This document shows positions 16,764 to 23,611 of a stretch of 64,000 nt of DNA, piece by piece (position 1 is the first letter of the stretch; the number at the start of each line of letters is the position of its first letter). The notes beneath the pieces were generated by a model that saw only the letters and a list, made by a program, of their open reading frames with translations, was not told where the DNA came from and did not search any database. The DNA is from Candidatus Allochristensenella caecavium (lineage in GTDB: Bacteria; Bacillota; Clostridia; Christensenellales; QAND01): positions 62,001 to 126,000 of the forward strand of contig CAJFOS010000002.1 in assembly GCA_904397865.1 (NCBI GenBank), read 5' to 3'. The position numbers and the translations under genes were made by a program.

Positions 16764-18308
16764 CTATTCAAACAGGGCGTCTCCCTGTTTTTGTTCCAGT
16801 GAACGAAACACCTCCGGCAATGCGGCAATCGTATCTGTGGGTAGCATCGCGGTCATACCCAACCGCTGCTGTGCCTTTTCGCCTGCACGGCCGCACACAT
16901 ACACGCCTAGGCATGCCGCATAAAAGGAGGCGTATCCCTGCGCCAGCAGTCCCGTTATACAACCCGCCAGCACGTCGCCGCTGCCGCCCTTGGCCATGCC
17001 CGGCCCGCCTGTGGTTATCACAGCTGAACGGTCGGGGGCGGCGACAATCGTGCTCGCATTCTTTAACACCACAATACAGCCCGTCTCCCTGGCAAAACGC
17101 TCGCTGTAGGAAAACGGGTCCCCCAGCAAATCTGAAACCTCCACCCGCATTAAACGGGCCAATTCCATTGGGTGCGGCGTCAATACAACCGGTCCTGCGG
17201 CATGCCGTAGCCAATCCGTTCGTTCCAGCCGGGCCAACGTATTTAACGCATCCGCGTCCAACACCAACGGTACTGACGCTGCCAGTGCGGCTTGTAAAAG
17301 CTCGGCAATGCCTGCGCCCTGCCCCATGCCCGGACCAAGCACAGCTGCATTTGCATGGGCCAGCAACGATGCCAAAATCGGCGCGCCGCCCCGGTCATAC
17401 TGGCCGTCTGTGTCCGGCATATCCTGCGTCATGGCACAGGTAAGTTTATTGCGGTAAAACGGCGAAACCGTGCAGGGCGACGCCAGCACAAGCGTGCCGC
17501 AACCCGCCCGCAGCGCACTTTTGACGCACATCTCTCCCGCGCCCACCATCGTCCGGCTTCCCACCACCGCTACCACGCGGCCATATGTTCCCTTGTGACT
17601 GGCACGTGCACGGGTTATCGGCCGTACATCGGACTGGGTAAACCAACCGCGTGGTATTTGTGCCCGATAATCGCTCTCAAACGGATATACTACCTGTACG
17701 CGGCCGGCCTTTTCCGCCGCCGGGAACAGCAAATGTGCCGGCTTATATCCCATAAATGTAACCGTATGATGGGCCTGCACAACTGCTTGATGTACGCCGC
17801 CCGCATCTGGAAACACTCCTGAAGGAAGGTCAACCGCCCATACATCCGCCTCTTTTCCCAGTGTATTGATGGTTTCAATTGCAGCGGCAAACATCCCCTC
17901 GGGCGCCCGGTTGCTTCCTGTACCGAACAGCGCGTCCACCACCAGATTCGGCGTGCTGCCGGTCAACCCCTGTCCCCAGTGCGCGAAGTTCTCGATTGTA
18001 TATACCTCTACCCTGGTCTCTTTTAACCGGCGCAGATGGAACTGCCTCTCTGCCCGTTCCTGCCCCTTTCCCAGACAGAACAGACGCACTTGGTGTGTGG
18101 CCGCCAGTTCAGCTGCCAACGCCACTCCGTCCGTTCCATTCAACCCTGGTCCACAGAAAATCCAGACGCGCCCGTGCGGATGCGCCTGACAAACGCAGCG
18201 GGCCATTTGTCGACCCACCGCGCTTGTCAGCGACTCCAGCGTGGCCCCTTGTTCAAGCGCACGCGCATCCATCTGTGCAATCTCTTCCGAACGGTACAGT
18301 GTATGCAT
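16764..18308 (-). CDS. nnr: Bifunctional NAD(P)H-hydrate repair enzyme (epimerase and dehydratase)
   Basis: 514 residues. The N-terminal half (about 1-215) is a YjeF_N epimerase with IFCGPGLNGTDGVALA, VDALFGTG and AVDLPSGVFPDAGG. The C-terminal half is the ADP/ATP-dependent dehydratase with SHKGTYGRVVAVVGS, VLTPHPMELARL and GGSGDVLAGCITGLLAQG. Together they repair hydrated NADH and NADPH back to active cofactor. The length and order fit the fused Nnr of E. coli YjeF type. Start at 18308 follows AAGGAGC. Neighbours in the run include birA, a P1 peptidase and an aldo/keto reductase. Confidence 0.96.
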   Translation of the reverse strand: MHTLYRSEEIAQMDARALEQGATLESLTSAVGRQMARCVCQAHPHGRVWIFCGPGLNGTDGVALAAELAATHQVRLFCLGKGQERAERQFHLRRLKETRVEVYTIENFAHWGQGLTGSTPNLVVDALFGTGSNRAPEGMFAAAIETINTLGKEADVWAVDLPSGVFPDAGGVHQAVVQAHHTVTFMGYKPAHLLFPAAEKAGRVQVVYPFESDYRAQIPRGWFTQSDVRPITRARASHKGTYGRVVAVVGSRTMVGAGEMCVKSALRAGCGTLVLASPCTVSPFYRNKLTCAMTQDMPDTDGQYDRGGAPILASLLAHANAAVLGPGMGQGAGIAELLQAALAASVPLVLDADALNTLARLERTDWLRHAAGPVVLTPHPMELARLMRVEVSDLLGDPFSYSERFARETGCIVVLKNASTIVAAPDRSAVITTGGPGMAKGGSGDVLAGCITGLLAQGYASFYAACLGVYVCGRAGEKAQQRLGMTAMLPTDTIAALPEVFRSLEQKQGDALFE

Positions 18309-18325
18309 GAAAGCGCTCCTTTTTT

Positions 18326-19231
18326 CTATGCGTCGCGCCGGGTCACGGCGTTGACAATCGCACGCGCCATCACTTCTGCAGCCAAGGCAAACAACACATC
18401 CGGGTCCACTTCAAACTGATTGGTCGCCATGGCAAAAACCGTGTCTCCGTCATACATGGTATGCACCGGGTGAATGGCCATCGCATAACCGTCATGCCCG
18501 AGCATGGCCAGCCGGTGTGCCTGTGCCTTTGTTAAAATGGCGTCGGTGGCCAGCAAACCGATTGTGGTGTTCGTCCCCTGCAGGGGTTTGACCAGCGGCG
18601 GACCCTGCAACAAGTTGCCGTTTGCATCGCGCGCACCCTGAATCAACTGTCCGTTGACAGGATTGACAATCTGGCCGGCCGCGTTCACCGCCACGGCCGC
18701 AGCCAGCGTCGCCGGCCCTATCTGTACGCTCGCACAACCAAATCCTCCCGGCGATTGATACTCCATTCCGTACAGTTTGCCAACCGTGGCCCCCGTTCCC
18801 GCACCGTGCAGGCCCTGTTTGAGCGGAGCTTTCCCCGCCTGCTGAGCCGCCTGTGCACCCATCTGTGCATCCGGACGCACATGCATATCTCCATTCGCTA
18901 GGTCAAACAACACCGCGCTGCCCACAATCGGCACCTTGCCGACGCCGACATCATACCCGATATTTTTCTTTTCCAATTCGCGCATCACGCCATCCGCGGC
19001 GGCCAGGCCATAGGCGCTTCCACCTGCCAAGACTACAGCATGCACGGCCGGCACCATGTTAATGGGCGCAAACGCATCCGTTTCCCGTGTGCCCGGCGCA
19101 CCGCCGCGCACATCCACGCCGCCGGTTGCACCTTCCTGACAAATCACCACCGTACATCCGGTGCGCGCTTGCGCATTGGTTGCGTGCGCCGCTGTAATGC
19201 CCTTTACGTCCGTAATGCATCCGTTATACAT
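18326..19231 (-). CDS. P1 family peptidase (DmpA/NylC-like)
   Basis: 301 residues with the P1 (N-terminal nucleophile) fold: GITAAHATNAQARTGCTVV at the start, VRGGAPGTRETDAF, VVLAGGSAYGLAAADGVM and the self-cleavage region GTNTTIGLLATDA. In NylC-type enzymes the chain cuts between Asn and Thr in that motif and the new Thr is the nucleophile. The family includes D-aminopeptidases and nylon oligomer hydrolases; this substrate is unknown. The gene overlaps birA by eight bases. The N-Thr cleavage site is intact, so activity is plausible. Confidence 0.9.
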   Translation of the reverse strand: MYNGCITDVKGITAAHATNAQARTGCTVVICQEGATGGVDVRGGAPGTRETDAFAPINMVPAVHAVVLAGGSAYGLAAADGVMRELEKKNIGYDVGVGKVPIVGSAVLFDLANGDMHVRPDAQMGAQAAQQAGKAPLKQGLHGAGTGATVGKLYGMEYQSPGGFGCASVQIGPATLAAAVAVNAAGQIVNPVNGQLIQGARDANGNLLQGPPLVKPLQGTNTTIGLLATDAILTKAQAHRLAMLGHDGYAMAIHPVHTMYDGDTVFAMATNQFEVDPDVLFALAAEVMARAIVNAVTRRDA

Positions 19232-20207
19232 AGATACCCTCTCCTCTCACACTGACATCGCCTGCGACAACGCGTTTCCGCTTTCCCTCCTGCTCAATTA
19301 CCAGGCATCCATCCCGGTCAAAACCGATGCACTTGCCCTCGCTCTTCTTTCCAAACGCTTCGATTGTGACCGTCTTGCCAATCAACGCGCTCTGTTTGGC
19401 ATATTCGCTAATCACCGGTGCAAAATCCTCCGTCGCCAAGTACGCATCGTACAAGGCAAAAAACTGCGTCAAAAACACCAGCAGCATCTGCCCGCGCGAA
19501 GTCTCCCGCTTGCATTCCAGATATGCACTGGTTGCAATATTGCGCAATTCCAGCGGAAACTGTTTTTGGTTTACATTGATACCAATGCCGCAAACGATAT
19601 ATTCAATTCCATCACATTCCGCGCTCATCTCCGTCAGAATGCCGCAGATTTTCCGCCCGTCCACCAATACATCGTTTGGCCATTTCAGTTTGGGTGTCAG
19701 CCCCGTCTGCGTTTCTATTGCGCGCGCAACCGCCAACGCCGCGATTAAGGAAATCTTCGGCGCATCCGTCGGCCGCATCCGCGGACGCAGCAGAAGCGAA
19801 AACATCAACGATGTCCCCGGTTCTCCCGTCCAGGGGCGCGCCATCCGTCCGCGTGCATGCGTCTGCGCTTCCGTCACAACGACCGTCACATCCGGAGCGC
19901 CTTTGGCCGCCAGACGCTTGGCCAAATCATTGGTGCTGTCCGTCTGCTGTGTATAATGGAAATGGCAGCGCTTCAGCGTGCCGGAAAAATCATATGTGCT
20001 CAAAATTTCCGGCGCCAGCGAATCCGGCACATGCACCAGCCGGTATCCACAGTTTGGCTTGCTCTCCAGTTCACACCCCAGTTTTTTCAGCGCGTCCATG
20101 TGCTTCCATACCGCAGCACGCGTGATGCCCAGCCGCTGAGCGATGTCCTCTCCGGAAATATACCGGTCCGGCGACTGCAATAGCAGCGCCAAAATCTGTT
20201 CTCTCAT
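19224..20207 (-). CDS. birA: Biotin--protein ligase and biotin operon repressor BirA
   Basis: 327 residues. An N-terminal winged helix (GEDIAQRLGITRAAVWKHMD) precedes a ligase domain with TDSTNDLAKRL, KWPNDVLVDGRKICGILTE and a C-terminal SH3-like part. It activates biotin to biotinyl-AMP, attaches it to carboxylases and can repress biotin genes. The usual GRGRxGRxW loop reads ARGRMARPW here, with two glycines replaced by alanine. The start at 20207 overlaps the recX stop as ATGA; an in-frame TTG six bases upstream is less likely. Identity is secure; the effect of the loop change is unknown. Confidence 0.94.
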   Translation of the reverse strand: MREQILALLLQSPDRYISGEDIAQRLGITRAAVWKHMDALKKLGCELESKPNCGYRLVHVPDSLAPEILSTYDFSGTLKRCHFHYTQQTDSTNDLAKRLAAKGAPDVTVVVTEAQTHARGRMARPWTGEPGTSLMFSLLLRPRMRPTDAPKISLIAALAVARAIETQTGLTPKLKWPNDVLVDGRKICGILTEMSAECDGIEYIVCGIGINVNQKQFPLELRNIATSAYLECKRETSRGQMLLVFLTQFFALYDAYLATEDFAPVISEYAKQSALIGKTVTIEAFGKKSEGKCIGFDRDGCLVIEQEGKRKRVVAGDVSVRGEGIYV

Positions 20208-20674
20208 TCCCAATCCACATCCTTTACGTGCGCCAACGCATTGCGCATCATATCATAACTGAATCCGCGCGTAAGCAACGCGCGCTGTACTTTCATCAGA
20301 GCAGCTCGGTCCGTGCCATGCTTTTGCACCAGTTTTTCGCACAACACGTCGCATGCACGCTGCTCATCCTCTGTGTTGTAGGATTGTAGGCTTCTTTCAA
20401 TCGTCTCCTTGCCAATCCCCTTGCGGTACAGACCTTGGGAGAGCACATACTTGCCAATGGGCTTGGTTGCTGTCCGGGTGCGAATCCATTCATCTGCAAA
20501 GGCCTGGTCATCAATATACCGGTATTCCTTCAGCCGCTCCATTACCGCGGCGATTTCTTCCGGTGCATATTCTTTTTTTTCCAGATACTGCCTCATTTCC
20601 TTTTCCGAACGCATCCGTGCCGTCAGATAAGTAAGCGCCGCATCCATGCACGTTTTTTTCATCTTTCCCGCCAT
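20204..20674 (-). CDS. recX: Regulatory protein RecX
   Basis: 156 residues, nearly all helical, with the triple-helix repeats of RecX: ALTYLTARMRSEKEMRQYL, YRYIDDQAFADEWI and GIGKETIERSL. RecX limits RecA filament growth in the cytoplasm. The ATG at 20674 follows GAGGTG. recA is not adjacent here; birA follows with a four-base overlap. Confidence 0.9.
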   Translation of the reverse strand: MAGKMKKTCMDAALTYLTARMRSEKEMRQYLEKKEYAPEEIAAVMERLKEYRYIDDQAFADEWIRTRTATKPIGKYVLSQGLYRKGIGKETIERSLQSYNTEDEQRACDVLCEKLVQKHGTDRAALMKVQRALLTRGFSYDMMRNALAHVKDVDWE

Positions 20675-20706
20675 CAAGCGTACACCTCAGTTGATTGTTC
20701 GTTAAC

Positions 20707-20735
20707 ATTATACACCATTTTGGCTTTTGTTTCGA
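20707..20735 (-). promoter_or_regulatory. Likely promoter of recX operon
   Basis: -10 TATAAT (20707-20712) with a weak -35 TCGAAA 17 bases away. The -10 is good; the -35 matches only four of six positions. Confidence 0.45.
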
Positions 20736-20801
20736 CGGTGCGTATATTTTCCCATCATCCGTGGCAAAGTTAAACCATCAAAATCCAAAGGAGGACTCCG
20801 G

Positions 20802-21008
20802 ATGAATCAACAAAATGCCTCTATGCAGGCACGCGATTTGCAAAACCTGATGGACCTGATGAACCACGAAGCCGTCGCCTATCAAAAGGCCAAAGCCTAT
20901 GCCGCCCTGATGCAGGACGGCAACGCCCAGCGCGTTGTCAACGACGTATGTCAACACCATAAACAAAGCTTCGACACCATGGACCAGTACCTGTCCACCA
21001 AAAACTGA
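20802..21008 (+). CDS. Small spore coat-like protein
   Basis: 68 residues, helical and Gln/Met-rich, beginning MNQQNASMQARDLQNLMD. The ATG follows AAAGGAGG by eight bases. Together with the next gene it forms the pair of small helical proteins commonly seen for clostridial CotF-like coat components, and the segment HEAVAYQKAKAYAALMQD resembles ferritin-like helical coat proteins. The coat assignment rests mainly on the neighbour and overall shape. Expression would be expected late in sporulation. Confidence 0.65.
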   Translation: MNQQNASMQARDLQNLMDLMNHEAVAYQKAKAYAALMQDGNAQRVVNDVCQHHKQSFDTMDQYLSTKN

Positions 21009-21021
21009 GGAGGAACCATCG

Positions 21022-21297
21022 ATGCAAGCCAATCAAGCGTTTGATGAAAAAACCATGCTGGAAGACCTGCTTAATTCCCAAAAACAGCGTATGGACGCTT
21101 ACTGTACGCTGCTGTGGGAAAGCTCATGCCCGCAACAGCGCATGATGCTTTCCGACCTGTTGATTGAAGCAGCCGAAGACCAGTTTGCTATCTTTGAGCT
21201 GCTACGCCAAAAAGGCTGGTATCCTGGCAAGGAAGCCAGCGAACAAGAACTGCAGCAGGCCAAACAAAAAGCTCAGCAACTCAAAGGCAGTATGTAA
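21022..21297 (+). CDS. CotF-family spore coat protein
   Basis: 91 residues: FDEKTMLEDLLNSQKQRMD near the start, an acidic helix (SDLLIEAAEDQFAIFELL), then the characteristic RQKGWYPGKEAS and a Gln/Lys-rich tail. This is the layout of CotF-type spore coat proteins in Clostridia and Bacilli. The ATG at 21022 follows GAGGAGG; the upstream coat-like gene ends 13 bases before it, so they share a transcript. A terminator follows. It marks the organism as a spore former or a recent descendant of one. Confidence 0.85.
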   Translation: MQANQAFDEKTMLEDLLNSQKQRMDAYCTLLWESSCPQQRMMLSDLLIEAAEDQFAIFELLRQKGWYPGKEASEQELQQAKQKAQQLKGSM

Positions 21298-21300
21298 TGT

Positions 21301-21331
21301 AAAAGGAAGCCGGAAACGGCTTCCTTTTTTA
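21301..21331 (+). terminator. Terminator after the coat genes
   Basis: AAGGAAGCCG-GAAA-CGGCTTCCTT followed by a T run; it also sits at the end of the convergent zinc-ribbon gene. Confidence 0.88.
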
Positions 21332-21541
21332 TGCCTCACGGTCGTATGTCAGCAAGATATCCAACGGCACGGGGCCGCCTTTTTCCATCGCTTTTCCAGA
21401 ACCAATGCAAGCATCGCATTCATGCCTGCATTCCGGGCAAACACACCGGCTATCAATTCCCTGTTCGCTTTGCACCATCAGCGCGCCGCAATGCGGACAA
21501 TTGCAAATCATTCTCTTCGCCTTCTTTTTTTGTTTTATCAT
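21329..21541 (-). CDS. Small zinc-ribbon protein
   Basis: 70 residues. A basic start (MIKQKKKAKRM) is followed by CNCPHCGAL, CVCPECRHECDAC and a tail ending in LDILLTYDREA. The two CPxC pairs are those of a zinc ribbon. The ATG at 21541 lies behind GGAGGGAAGG; an in-frame extension upstream has no such site. No specific function recognised; such small ribbons often bind nucleic acid or act as adaptor pieces. Confidence 0.7.
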   Translation of the reverse strand: MIKQKKKAKRMICNCPHCGALMVQSEQGIDSRCVCPECRHECDACIGSGKAMEKGGPVPLDILLTYDREA

Positions 21542-21631
21542 ACCACCTTCCCTCCTGTGCGGCAAATTGCGCTCGTCAGCCGGTTCTGCTATAATCAGGG
21601 CGACATGCATGCGGAAAGAAGGAGAGGCGCT

Positions 21632-22540
21632 ATGAAGCCACGGCAAATTTTATACATCGTCTTAGCGGTGCTTATCGTTGCGTTTGCGCTGATTGCCTTC
21701 TTTTTCTTCCGCAACCGCAATCGACAGGCGGAGCCGGAAGCCACCCAAACACCTGTGGCCAGCATGATTATCACGCCCCGGCCCACCAGTACGCCTGACC
21801 CCACCCCCACACCGGTTCCTACCCCTACGCCAAATCCTACGCCCATCATTGAAACATCCGACCCCATGCCGGGTGACCGCGGGATGATTGTCGCTTGTGT
21901 GCAAGAACGGCTGCGGGCGCTTGGGTACTATCTCTATCAGCCAACTTCCTATTATATGGGGGTTACCCAACAAGCTGTCAAAACGTTTCAGCAGGCGCAC
22001 AATCTGGATGCCGACGGTGTGTTGGGGCAGTCTACGCTGTCCATGCTATTCTCTACCCGTGCTAAACCCGCCTCCGTCGTCACCCCGACACCGGCCGGTT
22101 CCGCGCCGCCAACCGTGCGCCCGCGCGAGTATGGCACGCCCATCCGCTGGGAACAGGCCAACGCTGAAGCCCCGATAAACAGTCAATTTCTCGTTGTGGA
22201 TTTGACCAGTCAGCTGTATTTTACCGCTGTGCGTACAGGCGGTACGACGCACATGGAAATCGAACCGGCTAACGCAGAACAAACAGCACGGTATCTGAGC
22301 ATTTTCTCCGGTGCCGGCAGCTATGAAAAACGTCCCTGCCTGATTGAATACAACGGGCAAATTTGGGCGGCATCGCTGTGCGGCATGCCGCACGGAACCG
22401 CCACAATACCCGGCAATAACTGCAGCGGTACGCTTTGTCTGTATTTCTTTGATAGCACCGGACACGAAACCAGCGTTCCCGATATCGAGCACAACGCAAA
22501 TTTATTGATTGCCAGCGATGGGCAGCAGCCGCAACAATAG
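21632..22540 (+). CDS. Membrane-anchored peptidoglycan-binding protein with divergent YkuD-like C-terminal domain
   Basis: 302 residues: cytoplasmic start MKPRQ, one transmembrane helix (about 7-27), a TPTP-rich linker (about 40-72), a PG_binding_1 domain (VQERLRALGYYLY ... ADGVLGQSTLSMLF) and a C-terminal domain of about 125 residues. That last domain matches two proteins at 57491-60182, sharing GMPHG, a paired Asn and a Cys about 15 residues after the His. Here the residue after CL is Tyr where the paralogues have CIH, so this copy may be inactive. It would sit on the outer face of the membrane and bind the wall. Start at 21632 follows GGAGAGG. Confidence 0.8.
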   Translation: MKPRQILYIVLAVLIVAFALIAFFFFRNRNRQAEPEATQTPVASMIITPRPTSTPDPTPTPVPTPTPNPTPIIETSDPMPGDRGMIVACVQERLRALGYYLYQPTSYYMGVTQQAVKTFQQAHNLDADGVLGQSTLSMLFSTRAKPASVVTPTPAGSAPPTVRPREYGTPIRWEQANAEAPINSQFLVVDLTSQLYFTAVRTGGTTHMEIEPANAEQTARYLSIFSGAGSYEKRPCLIEYNGQIWAASLCGMPHGTATIPGNNCSGTLCLYFFDSTGHETSVPDIEHNANLLIASDGQQPQQ

Positions 22541-22554
22541 CTCAGCTTATAATG

Positions 22555-22587
22555 AAAACGACATGTTGCGCATGTCGTTTTTTATTT
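22555..22587 (+). terminator. Terminator after the peptidoglycan-binding gene
   Basis: AAACGACATG pairs with CATGTCGTTT and is followed by a T run. Confidence 0.9.
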
Positions 22588-22695
22588 CTATTTTTGAATT
22601 TTTTGAAAAGTGATTGCTTTTTCTTTCTTTTTTCGTGTATGATAAAAAAAGGTTTTTATACCGTTCTGTTATATAAAGGAAAGGAGGAAAGGCAT

Positions 22696-23142
22696 TTGGA
22701 TAAGGAAAATAATCTCAAGCAAGTTACTGATTTGCTTTATCGGAGTTCGCCCGCCATTCGCCAAGTGATGTCGTCTGTGTTTTCCGATAACACCGGAAAC
22801 GGGTCCACTTCCACTTTACAAATCATGCTGCTATCCGTTCTGGATGAACAGGACGAAATTTCCATGGGTGATTTGGCCACGCAGCTTGCATTAAGCAAGA
22901 GCAATGCTACCATGCATGTAGATAAATTGGTGGACCGTGGATTGGTTGAACGCTACAACAGTACGGAAGACCGCCGAGTTATATTGGTGCGCATCACCGA
23001 GAAAGGGCATGATTTTCTTAACCGTTGCAAAAAAGGAACGGCCGAAGAGTTGCGCCTGAAAGTATCCATTCTTAAGGCAAATGAAATGGCGGATTTGACA
23101 GATGCAATGAACGTAATTTCCAAAATTTTGTCGAAAAAGTAA
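22696..23142 (+). CDS. MarR-family transcriptional regulator
   Basis: 148 residues with the MarR winged helix: LQIMLLSVLDEQDEISMGD, recognition helix LATQLALSKSNATMHVDKL and the wing GLVERYNSTEDRRVILVRIT. MarR dimers bind palindromes and release on ligand binding. The start is TTG at 22696 behind a strong AAGGAGGAAAGG; longer in-frame starts upstream would run back towards the previous terminator. The next genes on the strand are a palindrome-bearing intergenic region and a PTS transporter, a plausible target. Confidence 0.9.
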   Translation: MDKENNLKQVTDLLYRSSPAIRQVMSSVFSDNTGNGSTSTLQIMLLSVLDEQDEISMGDLATQLALSKSNATMHVDKLVDRGLVERYNSTEDRRVILVRITEKGHDFLNRCKKGTAEELRLKVSILKANEMADLTDAMNVISKILSKK

Positions 23143-23188
23143 TTTTTTCTTCAAAAAAAGGAAAAAAGCGTTATTTTTTAGTTGCAAT

Positions 23189-23209
23189 ATTTCATTTTTT
23201 GTATTATTC
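23189..23209 (+). repeat. Direct repeat, copy 1 (21 bases)
   Basis: ATTTCATTTTTTGTATTATT plus a final C. It matches copy 2 at 23319-23339 in 19 of 21 bases. Copy 1 runs straight into a perfect 14-base palindrome, TTCTGAATTCAGAA (23207-23220). Confidence 0.6.
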
Positions 23210-23220
23210 TGAATTCAGAA
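23207..23220. promoter_or_regulatory. Perfect 14-base palindrome, possible operator
   Basis: TTCTGAATTCAGAA reads the same on both strands. It lies 65 bases after the marR stop and upstream of the PTS gene. Size and symmetry fit a MarR-type operator, but binding is inferred. Confidence 0.4.
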
Positions 23221-23252
23221 GTTTTAAGTGAAACAAGTTGCTTATGGTTCTT

Positions 23253-23308
23253 CCCGCTCCTTGTTGCTTTCGAATTGTATACACTCCAAGGTAATGCGGG
23301 GCTTTTTT
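23253..23308 (+). terminator. Probable terminator after marR
   Basis: CCCGC (23253-23257) pairs with GCGGG (23296-23300), with inner CCTTG/CAAGG pairing; a run of six T follows. The loop is large, so the strength is uncertain. Confidence 0.6.
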
Positions 23309-23318
23309 ATCGGCAATT

Positions 23319-23339
23319 ATTTCAATTTTTGTACTATTC
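23319..23339 (+). repeat. Direct repeat, copy 2 (21 bases)
   Basis: ATTTCAATTTTTGTACTATT plus a final C, matching copy 1 at 23189-23209 with two mismatches, 130 bases apart. A TATAAT follows a few bases later, so this copy overlaps the likely promoter of the PTS gene. Confidence 0.6.
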
Positions 23340-23420
23340 AAAAGTATAATATTTGCAGACCCTCATAGAATGATAGCAACCAGGCAGTCTGTAACACACC
23401 CTGACAGATTGCATGAACAC

Positions 23421-23500
23421 ACGGTATCTTAAAACTTGCAGCATATAGATACCGTCCTCCCAAAGGAGGCGGCGGATTGGATGCCAATGCGCCGCCCTCC
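23421..23500 (+). other. Structured untranslated leader of the PTS gene
   Basis: This is part of the 468-base gap between marR and the PTS gene. Two strong hairpins lie in tandem. ACGGTATCT pairs with AGATACCGT (23421-23455). A 15-pair stem then runs from GGAGG at 23465 to CCTCC at 23500 with an ATG loop. CCTCC at 23456-23460 can compete for the same GGAGG. There is no T run, so it is not a plain terminator. It matches no riboswitch I know; it may be a regulatory or stabilising RNA element. Confidence 0.5.
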
Positions 23501-23611
23501 TCTCCCCGATTTGGATTCAGTTTCATGATGCACAAGGGATAAATGAGAAGAAAGGAGGCTGCACAAAACGTACATCCCTTTCATCCTGATTGAAAAAGGA
23601 GGTTATCATTG

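Noticed and set aside
23421-23500. Known riboswitch in the PTS leader
   Set aside because: The hairpins are strong but match none of the riboswitch cores I can recognise, so it is listed only as a structured leader.
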